Assembly (NCBI GenBank): GCA_963749535.1
Contig: CAVVNF010000037.1
Coordinates: forward strand, 1 to 62,626
DNA length: 62,626 bases
Direction of reading: 5' to 3'
Source of the DNA: Chersky-299 sp963749535
GTDB taxonomy: Bacteria > Actinomycetota > Thermoleophilia > RBG-16-64-13
Both the position numbers and the translations under genes were made by a program. The notes under the pieces are model-generated. The model worked only from the letters and a program-made list of their open reading frames with translations, had not been told where the DNA came from and searched no databases. Positions 61,706 through 62,626 of the stretch are shown in pieces; position 1 is the stretch's first letter, and every line of letters starts with the position of its first letter.

Positions 61706-62562
61706 TATGAGTCTCCGTCCTTCTTGTTGGGAGCTTTCCGTCCCCGGTCCCTTGGCACCCCCGAGGAGCCGTTCGCAGAACGGTCGCCGGTTTCGTACAG
61801 CATGTAGCCAAGACGCCGGGAAAGCTCGTCGCCGACCTCCATGATCATCCTGATGAGAGTGGGCAGACGCTCGGCGGAAAAACGCTGAACGATGCCGGAA
61901 ACGCTCACCGCGGCGATGACCGTGCCCGTAGAATCGCGCACCGGGGCGCCTAGAGCGCAGGCGTGCATGGTCACGTCCTCCCAGCTCACCGAGTAGCCCC
62001 TCTCGCGGATCTCTCTACGGTCACGCTCCAGCTCGTCCCTACTCACCAAGGAATACTGGGTCATCCGGCGGGCGTGGCTGGCTACCACCTCTTCCCAGCG
62101 CCATTCCGGCAGGTGAGCGAGTAACACGCGTTGCGCTGCGCCGCAGTTGAAGGCAGAATGCTTGCCGGCCTCCAGGAACAACACCCGCACGTGATGGGTA
62201 CCGTCGAAGCGACGCAGACATAGCGCCTCATTCCCGTCGGCGACCAGGAGGAACGAGGTCTCATCCGTCTCATCGGCGAGGTTCCACAGGAGCGGGTCGG
62301 CCTGCTTAACCAATTCCATGCTCTTGGAGACCACGCTACCCAGTCGGAAGGTCTTGAGTCCGAGACGATAGTGGCCCGTCTTCTTCTCGAACTCCACCAT
62401 CTCCGTGGTTTCAAGCGTGCTGAGCAAGCGGTGCGTGGTGCTCTTGCTCAGGCCGATACCATTGCTTATCTCGGTGAGATTGAGCTCGGGACGGTCCAAC
62501 GTGAACTGCTCGAGGATGGAGATGGCGCGGGCGACCGAACGCACGTAAAGATCAGAACTCAT
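61705..62562 (-). CDS. IclR-family transcriptional regulator, intact copy
   Basis: A 285-residue IclR regulator. The winged helix covers residues ~1-70 (VARAISILEQFTLDRPELNL, GIGLSKSTTHRLLSTLE), and the effector-binding domain follows with LADETDETSFLLVADGNEAL, FNCGAAQRVLLAHLP, the SWEDVTMHACALGAPVRDST segment and IAAVSVSGIVQRFS. The tail is basic and probably disordered. It is closely similar to the frameshifted copy at 95-920 across the whole length. It reads into the isomerase gene with a one-base overlap, so it likely controls its own operon. A start ATG at 62562 with AAAGGA upstream is clear. Confidence 0.95.
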   Translation of the reverse strand: MSSDLYVRSVARAISILEQFTLDRPELNLTEISNGIGLSKSTTHRLLSTLETTEMVEFEKKTGHYRLGLKTFRLGSVVSKSMELVKQADPLLWNLADETDETSFLLVADGNEALCLRRFDGTHHVRVLFLEAGKHSAFNCGAAQRVLLAHLPEWRWEEVVASHARRMTQYSLVSRDELERDRREIRERGYSVSWEDVTMHACALGAPVRDSTGTVIAAVSVSGIVQRFSAERLPTLIRMIMEVGDELSRRLGYMLYETGDRSANGSSGVPRDRGRKAPNKKDGDS

Positions 62563-62626
62563 ATTTGCGGTGTCCTTTCTTCCGCCCGCACCAATGCTCG
62601 GGGCTCTCAGTGCTGGCCGATATATG

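Overview
The window looks like chromosomal DNA from a high-GC bacterium, most probably a member of the Actinomycetota. The reasons are the high GC content, frequent GTG and TTG starts, pervasive 4-base ATGA/GTGA gene overlaps, Gram-positive-style synteny (comEA-comEC-holA-rpsT, lepA-hemW-hrcA-dnaJ-prmA, polA-rpsA-coaE-uvrB) and a futalosine-type menaquinone route (mqnB, mqnD). Rubrerythrin beside a 2-oxoacid dehydrogenase and menaquinone genes fits an organism that meets both low and normal oxygen. The phylum call is inference; no rRNA or tRNA gene was found.

Layout. 1-7.4 kb is accessory: a frameshifted IclR regulator divergent from a UbiD-family decarboxylase, a cysteine hydrolase, a kelch lipoprotein, a broken haem-binding protein, a transposase relic, a DUF1697 protein and a glycine-rich RRM protein. 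7.5-21.3 kb is a leftward housekeeping block: murJ, degV, a membrane protein, a HEAT protein, lepA (frameshifted), a small membrane protein, hemW, hrcA, dnaJ, prmA, RNase R, a small protein and smpB. rpsT is divergent. 21.8-26.2 kb is comEA (broken)-comEC-holA. 26.3-32.6 kb holds rubrerythrin, an alpha/beta hydrolase, yajQ, an M23 peptidase relic, a purple-acid-phosphatase-like enzyme, an ABC-F ATPase and a cupin. 32.7-39 kb encodes E1alpha-E1beta-nitroreductase-E2 followed by mqnB-mqnD. 39-42.3 kb has a zinc alcohol dehydrogenase, a YHS-SLOG fusion and a beta-CASP nuclease. acs is divergent. 44.6-55.8 kb is leuS, uvrB, a lytic transglycosylase, coaE, rpsA and polA, with an mgtC relic between leuS and uvrB. 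55.9-62.6 kb is again accessory: a GntR-PBP regulator, two tandem EamA transporters (the second frameshifted), a ~160-nt foldable element, and an IclR-sugar isomerase-alcohol dehydrogenase operon whose isomerase carries an in-frame amber codon.

Six genes carry point lesions (iclR copy 1, haem-binding protein, lepA, comEA, eamA copy 2, isomerase) and three relics persist as fragments (integrase, M23 peptidase, MgtC). Some indels may be sequence errors; the nonsense codons and relics are harder to explain that way. Several conserved enzymes (PrmA, HemW, LeuS, ComEC) carry Ala/Gly/Pro/Ser-rich insertions not typical of their families. The most unusual non-coding signal is the imperfect inverted-repeat element at 59482-59641.
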